Assembly: GCF_019924045.1 (NCBI RefSeq)
Contig: NZ_JAHXBN010000017.1
Location: 254,063 to 318,062 of the forward strand
Direction of reading: 5' to 3'
DNA: 64,000 nucleotides
Origin: Dyadobacter fermentans
GTDB taxonomy: Bacteria > Bacteroidota > Bacteroidia > Cytophagales > Spirosomataceae
Shown: positions 17,312-26,303 of the stretch, piece by piece
Layout of the letters: the number at the start of each line of letters is the position of its first letter
Position numbering within the stretch: the first letter of the stretch is position 1
The notes under the pieces: generated by a model
What the model saw: only the letters and a program-made list of their open reading frames with translations
Databases searched by the model: none
Told to the model about the DNA's origin: nothing
Made by a program: the position numbers and the translations under genes

Positions 17312-19168
17312 ATGAAATATTTAGTTATAAAAAATCAGGTAATGAAGCGGGCATTAACGATGTCGGTCGTCGGCATCATTGCCGCGGCTACTTCCTGTAA
17401 CGTGCTCGACAAGAAGCCGCTGGACGCGATATCGGATGAGGCGGTATTTAATGATGCGGTTTTTCTTCAGAACTATGTGTACAATATCTATAACGGGATC
17501 AAGCCGCCCTGGGCGCCTGGTACCGGCGGCTATGATGCGCTGACGGACATTGCAGTGAACCAACCCGAAACCCATGAGCGCTCGGCAGGTATCCGCAACT
17601 ACATTGAAGGAAATATGACCGCGGACAATGTTTCGGATCTGGCCGCGATGCAAGATGGCACGCCGCTTTGGAATTATGAATACGGCTTTATCAGAAAGGC
17701 AAACGTATTTTTTGAGAATATCGAGAAATCGAGTATTCCCGCCGATAAACTGGATCCCATGAAGGGCGAAGTACATTTCCTGCGTGCGTGGATGTATTTC
17801 GAATTGATGCGAACATTTGGTGGCGTACCCATTATTACAAACAGTTTTCAGCTGAACTCGGAGAGTTTTGACGTACCCCGGAATACGTTCGATGAATGCG
17901 CGAAGTTTGTATTGGAAGAGTCGGATAAGGCTATCGGATTTTTGAATGGAGTGCCGGTCAATACCGGAAAGATCAGCAAAGCGGCAGCGATGGCGCTCAA
18001 GGCGAGGGTGCTGCTTTTTCTGGCAAGTCCGCTCAACAATCCTTCCAACGACATGGCCAAATGGAAAGCCGCCGAAACGGCTACCAAGGCTGTTCTCGAC
18101 CTGGGCTTTACGCTGCACCCGGAATATGCTGCGCTGTTTAAGAAGCCTTTGAAAACAGATGAAACCATCTTCGGGAAGTCGTTCACACCTGCTACCCGGA
18201 TACCCGGCTGGGGTTACAATTACGACTACTGGCCCAGCGGTTTCGATGCGCAGCAGCGGATCGTTCCGACGCAGAACTTCGTAAATATGTTCCAGATGAC
18301 CAACGGCGAATATCCCTACCTGGCCGACGGCGTGACGGTGAATGCGGCTTCGGGTTACGACCCACAGAAGCCGGAGAAAAACCGGGACCCAAGATTTTAT
18401 GACGCGGTGATTTATCCCGGTGCGGGACCGCTTAATATCGTAGACGGTTCGAAAAGTACCGAGCGCCTGTACGAATATTGGGAAGATGCCAATCCAAACC
18501 CAGACAATGCGCCTCCTTATATTAACCCTAACAAAGTAGACCCTAAAAACGGCCAGAACTTGTTTGACTTCGGCCGCGATTCGAAAACCTACTGGGTAAA
18601 AGGGCTCACGCCTTTCCACTGGCGGGTACAAACGGGTTACACTTTCAAAAAGACCGACGACTTTGTCGGCCCGCGCGCGAGCTTTGATTATGACTATAAC
18701 CAGGTGGTGGTGTTTATGAGGTTGACTGAGTTTTTCCTGAACTACGCCGAAATCGAAATGGCATTGGGCAACGAGGCAGTTGCAAGGGAATATATCAATA
18801 AGGTGAGAAAGCGGGCGTCGGTGCATATGCCCGATGTGAAAAGTACGGGTGCAGATCTGGTGCGGGTGTACCGGAACGAAAGGGCTATCGAGTTGCATTT
18901 GGAGGATTCCCGTTTCTTCGACCTTATGCGTTGGAAGGCGGCCCCCGGAAATGTGGATATAGCGGTGAGAGGGCTTACAAAAGTTACCATGGACTGGACA
19001 GGTGCTAAGCCGGGGGACGCTCTGGGAAAACTATCCTATACCTACGGCGTGATTCCCGAAGCCGAGGTACGGAAGCCCTGGAAGGGCGACCATTATTATC
19101 TTTTCCCAATCCCGAATACGGAGATCCGGAAAAGTAATGGCGCGCTTAAACAGAACCCGGGCTATTGA
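17312..19168 (+). CDS. SusD/RagB-family outer-membrane lipoprotein
   Basis: 618 residues. A lipoprotein signal ends in the lipobox ATSC (Cys29), so the protein is anchored by a lipid at that Cys. A second ATG at 17342 (MKRALTMSVVG...) would give a more usual signal length and may be the true start. SusD hallmarks are present: an N-terminal TPR-like segment, the DEAVFNDAVFLQNYVYNIYNGI stretch after the lipobox, KGEVHFLRAWMYFELMRTFGGVPI (about 150-172), and a C-terminal RNERAIELHLEDSRFFDLMRWK (about 515-536). It forms the lid of the preceding SusC channel and binds the glycan. A strong terminator lies 53 bp downstream, closing the susC-susD unit. Confidence 0.95.
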   Translation: MKYLVIKNQVMKRALTMSVVGIIAAATSCNVLDKKPLDAISDEAVFNDAVFLQNYVYNIYNGIKPPWAPGTGGYDALTDIAVNQPETHERSAGIRNYIEGNMTADNVSDLAAMQDGTPLWNYEYGFIRKANVFFENIEKSSIPADKLDPMKGEVHFLRAWMYFELMRTFGGVPIITNSFQLNSESFDVPRNTFDECAKFVLEESDKAIGFLNGVPVNTGKISKAAAMALKARVLLFLASPLNNPSNDMAKWKAAETATKAVLDLGFTLHPEYAALFKKPLKTDETIFGKSFTPATRIPGWGYNYDYWPSGFDAQQRIVPTQNFVNMFQMTNGEYPYLADGVTVNAASGYDPQKPEKNRDPRFYDAVIYPGAGPLNIVDGSKSTERLYEYWEDANPNPDNAPPYINPNKVDPKNGQNLFDFGRDSKTYWVKGLTPFHWRVQTGYTFKKTDDFVGPRASFDYDYNQVVVFMRLTEFFLNYAEIEMALGNEAVAREYINKVRKRASVHMPDVKSTGADLVRVYRNERAIELHLEDSRFFDLMRWKAAPGNVDIAVRGLTKVTMDWTGAKPGDALGKLSYTYGVIPEAEVRKPWKGDHYYLFPIPNTEIRKSNGALKQNPGY

Positions 19169-19220
19169 TCAGGCATAAATTCTCATAGAGTGAATTAGTA
19201 AATAGTTGAGGTATTTGGGA

Positions 19221-19251
19221 CCAATGGCGGGGTATACCCGCCATTGGCTTT
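19221..19251 (+). terminator. Rho-independent terminator after susD
   Basis: Arms CCAATGGCGGG (19221-19231) and CCCGCCATTGG (19237-19247), 5-nt loop, followed by CTTTTAT. Confidence 0.87.
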
Positions 19252-19349
19252 TATAGACGGTTCTCGTAAAAACTCCTGCTGGGCACCTGCGGAAAGGGGT
19301 CGCCAGCTGGCAGGAATGAGCCTTCCAGTATATGTATATTGTGAGTTTC

Positions 19350-19367
19350 GATATGTATATACATATC
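19350..19367. promoter_or_regulatory. 18-bp perfect palindrome, candidate GntR operator
   Basis: GATATGTATATACATATC is its own reverse complement; the core is ATATGT-ATAT-ACATAT. It lies about 160 bp before the ROK kinase promoter. A partial copy sits at 19330 (TATATGTATATTG). It may act with the site at 19541 through looping, or mark an unseen promoter. Apart from these sites, the terminator and the kinase promoter, the 411-bp gap 19169-19579 shows nothing else. Confidence 0.6.
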
Positions 19368-19526
19368 ATACATATTGGCTGAATTTCGACGAAAAATTTC
19401 TGTTTCTCTTAGAGCTTGTAGAACTAAAATACAAAACGATATCTGATGCAATTTTTGTAATTAATTTAAAATCAATTATTTATATTTATGATGGATTATT
19501 TTTGTATGTTGATTTAATGCAACTTT

Positions 19527-19557
19527 TTTGACTGTTAGTGATATGTTTGTATATTTG
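19527..19557 (+). promoter_or_regulatory. Promoter of the ROK kinase operon with overlapping operator
   Basis: TTTG (19527-19530), 19-nt spacer, TATATTTG (19550-19557), an exact -33/-7 match, with a leader of about 17 nt. An imperfect copy of the GntR operator (ATATGTTTGTATATTT, 19541-19556, 10 of 12 fixed positions) overlaps the spacer and the -7 box. A longer inverted repeat ATATGTT/AACATAT spans 19541-19564. Confidence 0.72.
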
Positions 19558-19579
19558 AACATATATTACAAAGTCCCTT

Positions 19580-20863
19580 ATGAAAGCGCCAAATGTAAGT
19601 CTGGGGTTGGATGTCGGAGGAAGTCATGTTACGGCCAGTGTCGTGGATATGTCTTTCACCGGAGAGCGGTCGCTTTCGATGGTGCGAAAGGAAATAGATA
19701 GCTTCGGCGCTGCCTCGGAGATTGTGGCTGCGATCGCCGATTGTATCACGGAGGCGCTCGCGGGCAGGGAGCCGGTTGCCGGAATCGGGATCGCATTCCC
19801 AGGGCCTTTCAATTATGCCAAAGGGGTTTGTACAGTCCTTCACGTAGGCGGGAAATTCGAGCGAATGTTCGGGCTTCACCTCGGGCAGGCGCTCAGAGAC
19901 GCTGCCGGTATGTCCGAAACCGCAATCCGGTTTTTCAATGATGCGCATTGCTTTGCCGTCGGTGCCTATATGCAAAACTCGCTGCAAAGTAAACGGACGG
20001 TTTTTCTCACACTCGGATCCGGCTTTGGATCGTCGTTCATGGAGAATGGCGAACTGTTAACACATCATATCACACTGCCCGCGTCGGGTGCATTCTACAA
20101 TGAGCCTTTTGGGGAATCCATTGCTGACGATTATTTCTCTACGCGCTGGTTTCACCAGGCCTATCAGCAGGCCACCGGGCAGAATATCCGAAATGTTCGT
20201 GAGCTGGCTGAAATGGATTCGGAAGTCTCGAAAAGCATATTCCATGAATTTGGTGTTAACCTGGGCGGGTTTCTGCTTCCATGGCTGAAAAACTTCGGGT
20301 GTGATGAGCTGGTGATTGGCGGGAATATCGCAAAAGCGGGCCATTTGTTTCTCAATGCATTAGAAAATGAATTGAAATCGCTTGATGGTAAAGTGCATGT
20401 GGTTTTTTGTGATGATACGGAAGCGTGTATCCTGACCGGCGCTGCCTGCCTGGGCAATCGGGAAGGGGAAGCCTCCGACGATGCTGCCGGGGCTCCGGTT
20501 CCTGCCTGTGACACCGATCTTTTGGTCGAACGGTTGCGTCATGAAAAAACGGCCGCGATCGATGGTTTGGAAGGGCATCCATGGGAAGTCGTCCGGCAGA
20601 AACTGCACGCCGCCCTGACGGCGGCGGGGCGGAAGGTACTTTGGTACGACATAGATGCCTGTCTTAAAAACCCGGCCGCCGATGAAAGACCAACCGGAAG
20701 CTTTGGAAACGTATTTTACGCATTAGATGATCAGAAAATGAGGGTGCTGCACCCTGATACTTCTGCTGACTTGTGTATTGTTTACGGCACCGGCGCTGCT
20801 TTGTGTGGTTGGGAGGGCGAGCTGGTGAACCTCGGTTCTGCCCTTGAAACGAAACCCGTTTGA
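19580..20863 (+). CDS. ROK-family sugar kinase with C-terminal extension
   Basis: 427 residues, cytoplasmic. The ROK fold occupies about residues 1-300: LGLDVGGSHVTASVVD is the ATP phosphate loop, GIGIAFPGPF the sugar region, FFNDAHCFAVGA supplies the likely catalytic Asp121, and TLGSGFGSSF the second glycine loop. The usual ROK zinc motif is not evident, as in several glucokinase-like members. The final ~115 residues are not part of a ROK kinase (usually about 300 residues). They read KTAAIDGLEGHPWEVVRQKL, later GSFGNVF and LCIVYGTGAALCGWEGELV, and resemble the N-terminal extra domain of the isomerase at 8261. It probably phosphorylates mannose or another hexose delivered by the next gene's permease. 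That assignment is inference from context. Confidence 0.85.
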   Translation: MKAPNVSLGLDVGGSHVTASVVDMSFTGERSLSMVRKEIDSFGAASEIVAAIADCITEALAGREPVAGIGIAFPGPFNYAKGVCTVLHVGGKFERMFGLHLGQALRDAAGMSETAIRFFNDAHCFAVGAYMQNSLQSKRTVFLTLGSGFGSSFMENGELLTHHITLPASGAFYNEPFGESIADDYFSTRWFHQAYQQATGQNIRNVRELAEMDSEVSKSIFHEFGVNLGGFLLPWLKNFGCDELVIGGNIAKAGHLFLNALENELKSLDGKVHVVFCDDTEACILTGAACLGNREGEASDDAAGAPVPACDTDLLVERLRHEKTAAIDGLEGHPWEVVRQKLHAALTAAGRKVLWYDIDACLKNPAADERPTGSFGNVFYALDDQKMRVLHPDTSADLCIVYGTGAALCGWEGELVNLGSALETKPV

Positions 20864-20909
20864 TGACCGAAAGCGGATCTTAGAAGAAAGCCCTTAACCA
20901 AAGAACACC

Positions 20910-22319
20910 TTGCAAACACAACACGTAAAACACTTTACATTTCTCATTACGCTCATCGCGGCGTTGGGAGGCTTTTTGTTCGGGTTCGATATGGCCGTTG
21001 TGAGCGGGATCATCGAGCCGGTCAGAACGCAATATGGCTTGTCGGCTGCGGAAGAGGGACTGTTTGTTTCGTTTGCTTTGCTGGGCTGCATTATCGGGGT
21101 TGCGTTCTCGGGTTACCTGGCCGATAAAATAGGCCGGAAAAAAGTCCTGTTTGTAGCGGCCTTGCTTTTTTGGGTCAGTGCAATAGGTTTTTCATTTTCA
21201 AGTACTTACACTATTCTCATTATATTTCGCATCATGGCTGGCGCGGGGGTGGGAGTGGCTTCCAATGTGTCGCCGCTGTACATTTCGGAAATAGCGCCTG
21301 CGCCGAAACGCGGCGGGCTGGTTACGTTCTACCAACTGGCTATCACCATAGGTGTGCTGGCGGCGTACATCAGCAACTTATTCCTGCACAGGTATTCGCT
21401 CGCCCATGCGGGCACGGGAAGCGGCGTTTTGCATTGGCTGTTTGTGGAAGAGGTATGGCGCGGGATGTTTTTTGTAAGCGTAATCCCGGCGGCAGTGTTT
21501 TGTGTATTGCTCCTGACGGTGCCGGAAAGCCCGCGCTGGTTGGCCAAACACAACAGAAACGAAGAGGCACTCGGGATACTGGTCAAAATAAATGGGGAGG
21601 ATGAGGCCCGTACGGAATTCGGGGCAATAAAGGAAGCCTTCACACAAAGAGAGGGAGGCGTAAAGGAGTTAATGCAATATCCCTTACGAGGCTTGCTGGT
21701 AATGACGATGGTCCTCACCGCCCTTTCGCAATTCAGCGGAATCAACGGCGTGGTATTCTACGGCCCGACGATTCTCCGGTCCGCCGGCATCGTGATCGGC
21801 GACGTGCTGTTGTACCAGGTAATGCTTGGCCTGGCCAGCATGGTGTTCACGCTGATAGCCATCTGGAAGGTCGATACGCTGGGACGGAGGTCGTTGTACC
21901 TGATAGGTTCAGCCGGGGCGGCGGTATCGCTCGCATTAACCGGCCTGTGTTTCGCCTACGGCATTAATGGCTGGGGGATGCTGGTGTGCATCATGCTATT
22001 CCTGCTTTTTTTCGCCTTCTCGCTCGGGCCGTTGAAGTTTGTCATTGCTACGGAAGTATTTCCAAATCATATCAGGGGAACCGCATTGTCTATCTGTATT
22101 ATGACGATGTGGGTGTCGGACTGGATCGTAAACCTGCTCTTCCCGCTCATGCGCGACGGGCTGGGAGTGGCTAATACATTTTTCGTTTTTTCCTTCTTCT
22201 GCGTGTGCTCGTATGTGTACGCGAAGCGGAACCTGTTTGAAACGAAAGGAAAGCGGCTGGAAGAAATAGAACAGTTCCTGAGTTCGGAGACTGTGAAAGG
22301 CGAAGTAAAGATTGGTTGA
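20910..22319 (+). CDS. MFS sugar porter (sugar:H+ symporter family)
   Basis: 469 residues, twelve predicted membrane helices. Sugar-porter signatures: GGFLFGFDMAVVSG in helix 1, DKIGRKKVLF after helix 2, PESPRWL before the central loop, QFSGINGVVFYGPTI in helix 7, and DTLGRRSLYLIG in the second half. It imports a monosaccharide across the inner membrane. It follows the ROK kinase by 46 bp, so the sugar should be that kinase's substrate. The start is TTG at 20910: the frame has a stop at 20895 and no ATG before helix 1. Confidence 0.92.
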   Translation: MQTQHVKHFTFLITLIAALGGFLFGFDMAVVSGIIEPVRTQYGLSAAEEGLFVSFALLGCIIGVAFSGYLADKIGRKKVLFVAALLFWVSAIGFSFSSTYTILIIFRIMAGAGVGVASNVSPLYISEIAPAPKRGGLVTFYQLAITIGVLAAYISNLFLHRYSLAHAGTGSGVLHWLFVEEVWRGMFFVSVIPAAVFCVLLLTVPESPRWLAKHNRNEEALGILVKINGEDEARTEFGAIKEAFTQREGGVKELMQYPLRGLLVMTMVLTALSQFSGINGVVFYGPTILRSAGIVIGDVLLYQVMLGLASMVFTLIAIWKVDTLGRRSLYLIGSAGAAVSLALTGLCFAYGINGWGMLVCIMLFLLFFAFSLGPLKFVIATEVFPNHIRGTALSICIMTMWVSDWIVNLLFPLMRDGLGVANTFFVFSFFCVCSYVYAKRNLFETKGKRLEEIEQFLSSETVKGEVKIG

Positions 22320-22337
22320 TTGTGTAAAAAAATGCAA

Positions 22338-24659
22338 ATGAAAAAGAAGTTCTTGTATCTGGGGGTACTATCCGGCGCCGTTGCTTTTCTGGCGGTTTCT
22401 TGTTTCAAAAAGAACGGCGTGTTACAGTCTCAGTCGGGTAGTGAAGCTGTGAGTTATAATTTCGATATCCGGCCGATTTTGTCCGATAAATGTTTCGCAT
22501 GTCATGGTCCCGATTCGAAAAAGCGGGAGGCTGGTCTAAGGCTCGACTTGGCCGAAAGCGCCTATGCCAAGCTGAAAGACGGAAAAGGTGTGGCGATCTT
22601 CCCGGGCAAGCCGGAGCAGTCGGAGGTGTACCGGAGGATAACTTCGGCGGACCCGTCTTACCAAATGCCGACACCCGAATCGCACCTGGGTTTGCTGAAT
22701 GAAAGTGAAATAGGGCTGGTGAAGAAATGGATCGAGGAAGGTGCCAAATACGAGCGGCACTGGGCATTCACCACGCCGGTATTGCCGGCAGTGCCCGAGG
22801 TTTCGAAAGAAGACTGGCCCAAAAACGAAATAGACAATTTTGTGCTGCGTAAAATGGAAGGCGCCGGACTGACACCGAACGACGAAGCCGCTAAAAGCTA
22901 TTTGTTGAAAAGGGTGGCGCTGGACCTTACGGGCCTGCCACCGACCGTGGAAATGCAAAAGCAGTTCGAAGCCGACAAAAGCGACAAGGCGTACGAAAAA
23001 GTAGTGGACCAACTGTTAGCGCAGAAAACCTATGGCGAGAAAATGGCCGTTCACTGGTTGGATGTGGCGCGATATGCCGACTCGTACGGTTACCAGGACG
23101 ATGAAGTGCGTACCCAATGGCCGTGGCGCGACTGGCTGATCAATGCGTTCAACAAGAATATGAAGTACGACCAGTTCCTGATGTGGCAGATCGCGGGTGA
23201 TATGCTGCCCAATGCCAACAAGGAGCAGATACTGGCCACGGCATTTTTCAGAAACCATAAATACACCGAAGAGGGCGGCGTAATACCGGAAGAATACCGG
23301 ATCGAGTACAATATCGATAAAACGAAAACTTTTAGTACCGGTGTGCTGGGGCTCACCGTCGAATGCGCGCAATGCCATGACCACAAGTATGACCCTATTT
23401 CGCAGGAGGATTACTACCGGATGTTCGCATTCTTCAATAACTCCAAAGAGCTTGGATTTGAGGGGGATATTTCGCAAACGAAACCTGCCAAGAACCCGAT
23501 CATGACCATTTCGGACGAGGAGGCGAAGACATTGCTGTCGTTCATCAACCGGCCGGATACGAGCCGTCTGATGGTATCGGTTCTGGGCGACCTGGATACG
23601 CTGCGCCCGACGCACATTCTCAATCGGGGATCGTACGATGCGCCGGGTAGGGTGGTTACCGCCTCGGCATTGCCTGCGGTAATGCGTTTTGATACCCTCA
23701 AACTACCGCAAAACCGGTTGGGACTAGCCAAATGGACGACCAGCAAGAGCAATCCGCTCACGGCCCGGGTTTTCATTAATCAGATATGGCAGGAGTTTTT
23801 CGGAAGGGGCATCGTGAAAAGTACCGGGGATTTTGGCATGCAGGGCGACTTGCCTACCAATCCCGCATTGCTCGACTGGCTTGCGGTCGACTTCATGAAC
23901 CACGGTTGGGACATTAAAAGGCTCGTGAAACAGATCGTCACTTCGGCGACCTACCGGCAATCTGCCAAGGTTACCGACGAAAAACTGAAAGCCGACCCCG
24001 AAAACATCTACCTCTCGCGCGGCCCCCGCTACCGTCTGCCTGCGGAGCTCGTGCGCGACATGGTGCTCTCGACCAGCGGTTTGCTGAATCCCAAAATAGG
24101 AGGCCCCAGCGTAAAACCCTACCAGCCGAAAGGCATGTGGGAGGCGGCTACTTCGGGACGCGGCACCCTGCGCACCTACCAGCAGGACAAAGGTGATGCA
24201 TTGTACCGCAGAGGGATGTACACGTTCATCAAGCTCACCGTGCCGCCGCCGTCGATGATCATTTTCGATGCCAGCAACCGCGACCACTGCGAGGTGAAAC
24301 GTTCCAAAACCAATACACCTTTGCAAGCGCTGGTGATGCTCAACGACCCGACCGTGCTCGAAGCCTCGCGCGTGTTCGCCGAGCGCCTGGTCGCGAAGTC
24401 GACCGACATCGAGAGTAATATCCGTTCGTCGTTCCAGGCGATCGTCTGCCGCCAGCCGACCGATAAGGAAGTAGAGCTGCTCAAAAAATATTACAATGAA
24501 GAAGCTACCATGTTCTCGAAACAAAAAGACAATGCCGCGAAAGTCTTGAATGTAGGTGAATTCCCCCACGAGGCCAAAGCCGACAAGGTACGTGCAGCAG
24601 CATTGATGCGCGTGATCAACACCCTGTATAACATGGAGGAGACGATTACGAAGAGTTGA
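22338..24659 (+). CDS. PSCyt1/DUF1549/DUF1553 cytochrome-type lipoprotein
   Basis: About 773 residues from ATG 22338 (ATG 22332 or TTG 22320 also possible). A lipoprotein signal ends in LAVSC. The planctomycete cytochrome C domain (PSCyt1) follows with a haem motif CFACH (Cys52, Cys55, His56), then DUF1549/PSCyt2 (about 150-350; LLKRVALDLTGLPPT) with a second CAQCH (Cys343, Cys346, His347), and DUF1553/PSD1 (about 460-740; VFINQIWQEFFGRGIVKSTGDFG, YRLPAELVRDMVL). These proteins are abundant in Planctomycetes and found in some Bacteroidetes beside DUF1501 genes; their biochemical role is not settled, though an extracytoplasmic redox or glycan-linked role is often suggested. Here it follows the sugar permease by 18 bp. 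Confidence 0.88.
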   Translation: MKKKFLYLGVLSGAVAFLAVSCFKKNGVLQSQSGSEAVSYNFDIRPILSDKCFACHGPDSKKREAGLRLDLAESAYAKLKDGKGVAIFPGKPEQSEVYRRITSADPSYQMPTPESHLGLLNESEIGLVKKWIEEGAKYERHWAFTTPVLPAVPEVSKEDWPKNEIDNFVLRKMEGAGLTPNDEAAKSYLLKRVALDLTGLPPTVEMQKQFEADKSDKAYEKVVDQLLAQKTYGEKMAVHWLDVARYADSYGYQDDEVRTQWPWRDWLINAFNKNMKYDQFLMWQIAGDMLPNANKEQILATAFFRNHKYTEEGGVIPEEYRIEYNIDKTKTFSTGVLGLTVECAQCHDHKYDPISQEDYYRMFAFFNNSKELGFEGDISQTKPAKNPIMTISDEEAKTLLSFINRPDTSRLMVSVLGDLDTLRPTHILNRGSYDAPGRVVTASALPAVMRFDTLKLPQNRLGLAKWTTSKSNPLTARVFINQIWQEFFGRGIVKSTGDFGMQGDLPTNPALLDWLAVDFMNHGWDIKRLVKQIVTSATYRQSAKVTDEKLKADPENIYLSRGPRYRLPAELVRDMVLSTSGLLNPKIGGPSVKPYQPKGMWEAATSGRGTLRTYQQDKGDALYRRGMYTFIKLTVPPPSMIIFDASNRDHCEVKRSKTNTPLQALVMLNDPTVLEASRVFAERLVAKSTDIESNIRSSFQAIVCRQPTDKEVELLKKYYNEEATMFSKQKDNAAKVLNVGEFPHEAKADKVRAAALMRVINTLYNMEETITKS

Positions 24660-24664
24660 AAAAT

Positions 24665-24836
24665 GGCTTTAGGCTATAAGCTATAAGCTATAAGCCTTAG
24701 GCTATAAGCTTATCTAGGCATACCACTTGCAGCCTAAAGCCTATTGCTTAAAGCCTACAGCCTATTGCCTAAGTCTACAATGAACAAAAAATCAAAACAA
24801 GAAGCTTACGGCCTAAGGCTTATAGCTTAAAGCAAT
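24665..24836. repeat. Intergenic array of 7-bp degenerate repeats
   Basis: About 170 bp made almost wholly of heptamers. GCTTTAG, GCTATAA (three in tandem), GCCTTAG, GCTATAA and GCTTATC fill the first third. AAGCCTA, TTGCTTA, AAGCCTA, CAGCCTA and TTGCCTA fill the middle. AAGCTTA, CGGCCTA, AGGCTTA, TAGCTTA and AAGC fill the end. The later units are close to reverse complements of the early ones, so the region can fold on itself. It fills the gap between the DUF1553 and DUF1501 genes and reaches within 6 bp of the next start codon. Confidence 0.85.
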
Positions 24837-24842
24837 AAAAAT

Positions 24843-26303
24843 ATGGAAAAGCCAATATTCGATTACGGAGTCAATACCACGCGGAGGCATTTTTTGTCCA
24901 AACTAAGCCTCGGCCTCGGCAGCGCGGCCCTGGGGTCGCTGCTCATACCGGACCTTTTCAAAGGCGGCGGCGGGGAGCCCGATGTGAACGAGCTGATGGC
25001 CGGCCTGCCGCATTTCGCTCCGAAAGCCAAGCGGGTAATCTATCTGTTCCAAAATGGTGCCCCCTCGCAGCTCGACCTGTTCGACTACAAGCCGATGCTC
25101 AACAAAATGCACGGGCAAGACCTGCCTGAGTCAATCCGGGGCGGGCAACGCCTGACGGGTATGACCGCCAACCAGGCCAAGTTTCCGCTGGCGGGCTCGA
25201 TTTTCAATTTCAAACAGCACGGAAAGAGCGGTGCCTGGATGAGCGAACTGCTGCCGCACATGGCCGGCATTGCGGACGATCTTTGTATTATCAAAACCCT
25301 TAATACCGAAGCCATTAACCACGACCCCGCGCTGACTTTCTTCCAGACGGGCGCGCAGGTAGGGAACAGGCCAAGCTTCGGTGCATGGCTGAGCTACGGA
25401 TTGGGCAGTGAAAACCAGAACCTACCTGGTTTCTGCGTACTGCTTTCGCGCGGGAAAGGTAATGGGCAGGGTGTTTATTCCAAACTCTGGACCAACGGCT
25501 TCCTGGATTCGGTGCACCAGGGCGTGCAGTTCAGCAGCGGCGAAAACCCCGTGTTGTATCTCAATGACCCCGATGGGATGGACCGCACCCAGCGCCGCAA
25601 AATGCTCGATAATCTGGCCGAACTGAACCAGGGCACATTCAACGACTTCGGCGATCCGGAAATCACGGCCAAAGTACAGCAATATGAAATGGCGTTCCGT
25701 ATGCAGACGGCCGTTCCGGAAATTACCGATATGAGCAAGGAACCGGAATCGATCGTGAAAATGTATGGTCCGGAATGCCTTGTGCCCGGTACTTATGCTG
25801 CGAACTGCCTTCTGGCGCGGAAACTTTCCGAGCAGGGTGTGCGGTTCGTGCAGCTTTATCACCAGGGATGGGACAGCCATGGCGGACTGCCGACGGAAAT
25901 CAAAGGGCAATGTATGGATGTGGATCAGGCGTCGGCCGCATTGGTTACCGATCTCAAACAACGCGGCTTGCTGGACGAGACGCTCGTGATCTGGGGCGGG
26001 GAGTTCGGGCGTACCAACTACTGTCAGGGAACGCTCACCAAAGACAACTACGGCCGTGATCACCACCCGAGGGCGTTCACCGTGTGGATGGCCGGCGGTG
26101 GTATCAAACCGGGCATGGTGTACGGCGAGACCGACGAGTTCGGATACAATATTGTGAAGGACCCTGTCCACGTCCACGATTTTCATGCGACCATCCTCAA
26201 CCAACTGGGACTGGATCATGAAAAATTGGTGTACAAGCATCAGGGCCGCCGCTATCGTCTTACGGACGTTGCCGGTAAGTTGGTGAAAGGAATTATTGCG
26301 TAA
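24843..26303 (+). CDS. DUF1501 (sulfatase-like) protein with Tat signal
   Basis: 486 residues. A twin-arginine signal TRRHFLSKLSLGLGSAALGSLL (Arg14, Arg15) predicts export of a folded, metal-loaded protein. The body is DUF1501, a distant relative of the alkaline phosphatase/sulfatase fold: KRVIYLFQNGAPSQLDLFD near residue 60, WDSHGG (about 350), WGGEFGRTNYCQG (about 383) and GRDHHPRAFTVWMAGGGIKPG (about 402) are the conserved stretches. Catalysis has not been proven for the family as far as I know. Pairing with a DUF1549/DUF1553 gene is the standard arrangement, and here it follows that gene after the heptamer array. Confidence 0.88.
   Translation: MEKPIFDYGVNTTRRHFLSKLSLGLGSAALGSLLIPDLFKGGGGEPDVNELMAGLPHFAPKAKRVIYLFQNGAPSQLDLFDYKPMLNKMHGQDLPESIRGGQRLTGMTANQAKFPLAGSIFNFKQHGKSGAWMSELLPHMAGIADDLCIIKTLNTEAINHDPALTFFQTGAQVGNRPSFGAWLSYGLGSENQNLPGFCVLLSRGKGNGQGVYSKLWTNGFLDSVHQGVQFSSGENPVLYLNDPDGMDRTQRRKMLDNLAELNQGTFNDFGDPEITAKVQQYEMAFRMQTAVPEITDMSKEPESIVKMYGPECLVPGTYAANCLLARKLSEQGVRFVQLYHQGWDSHGGLPTEIKGQCMDVDQASAALVTDLKQRGLLDETLVIWGGEFGRTNYCQGTLTKDNYGRDHHPRAFTVWMAGGGIKPGMVYGETDEFGYNIVKDPVHVHDFHATILNQLGLDHEKLVYKHQGRRYRLTDVAGKLVKGIIA

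Noticed and set aside
17354..18898. 514-codon open frame antisense to susD
   Set aside because: The long open frame follows from the codon use of susD on the other strand; rich in His, Arg and Val in no domain-like order.
23724..24569. 281-codon open frame antisense to the DUF1553 gene
   Set aside because: Shadow frame; the plus-strand gene carries conserved haem and PSD1 motifs throughout.
24665..24836. Possible CRISPR array
   Set aside because: Units are 7 bp, contiguous and degenerate, with no spacers and no cas genes nearby.
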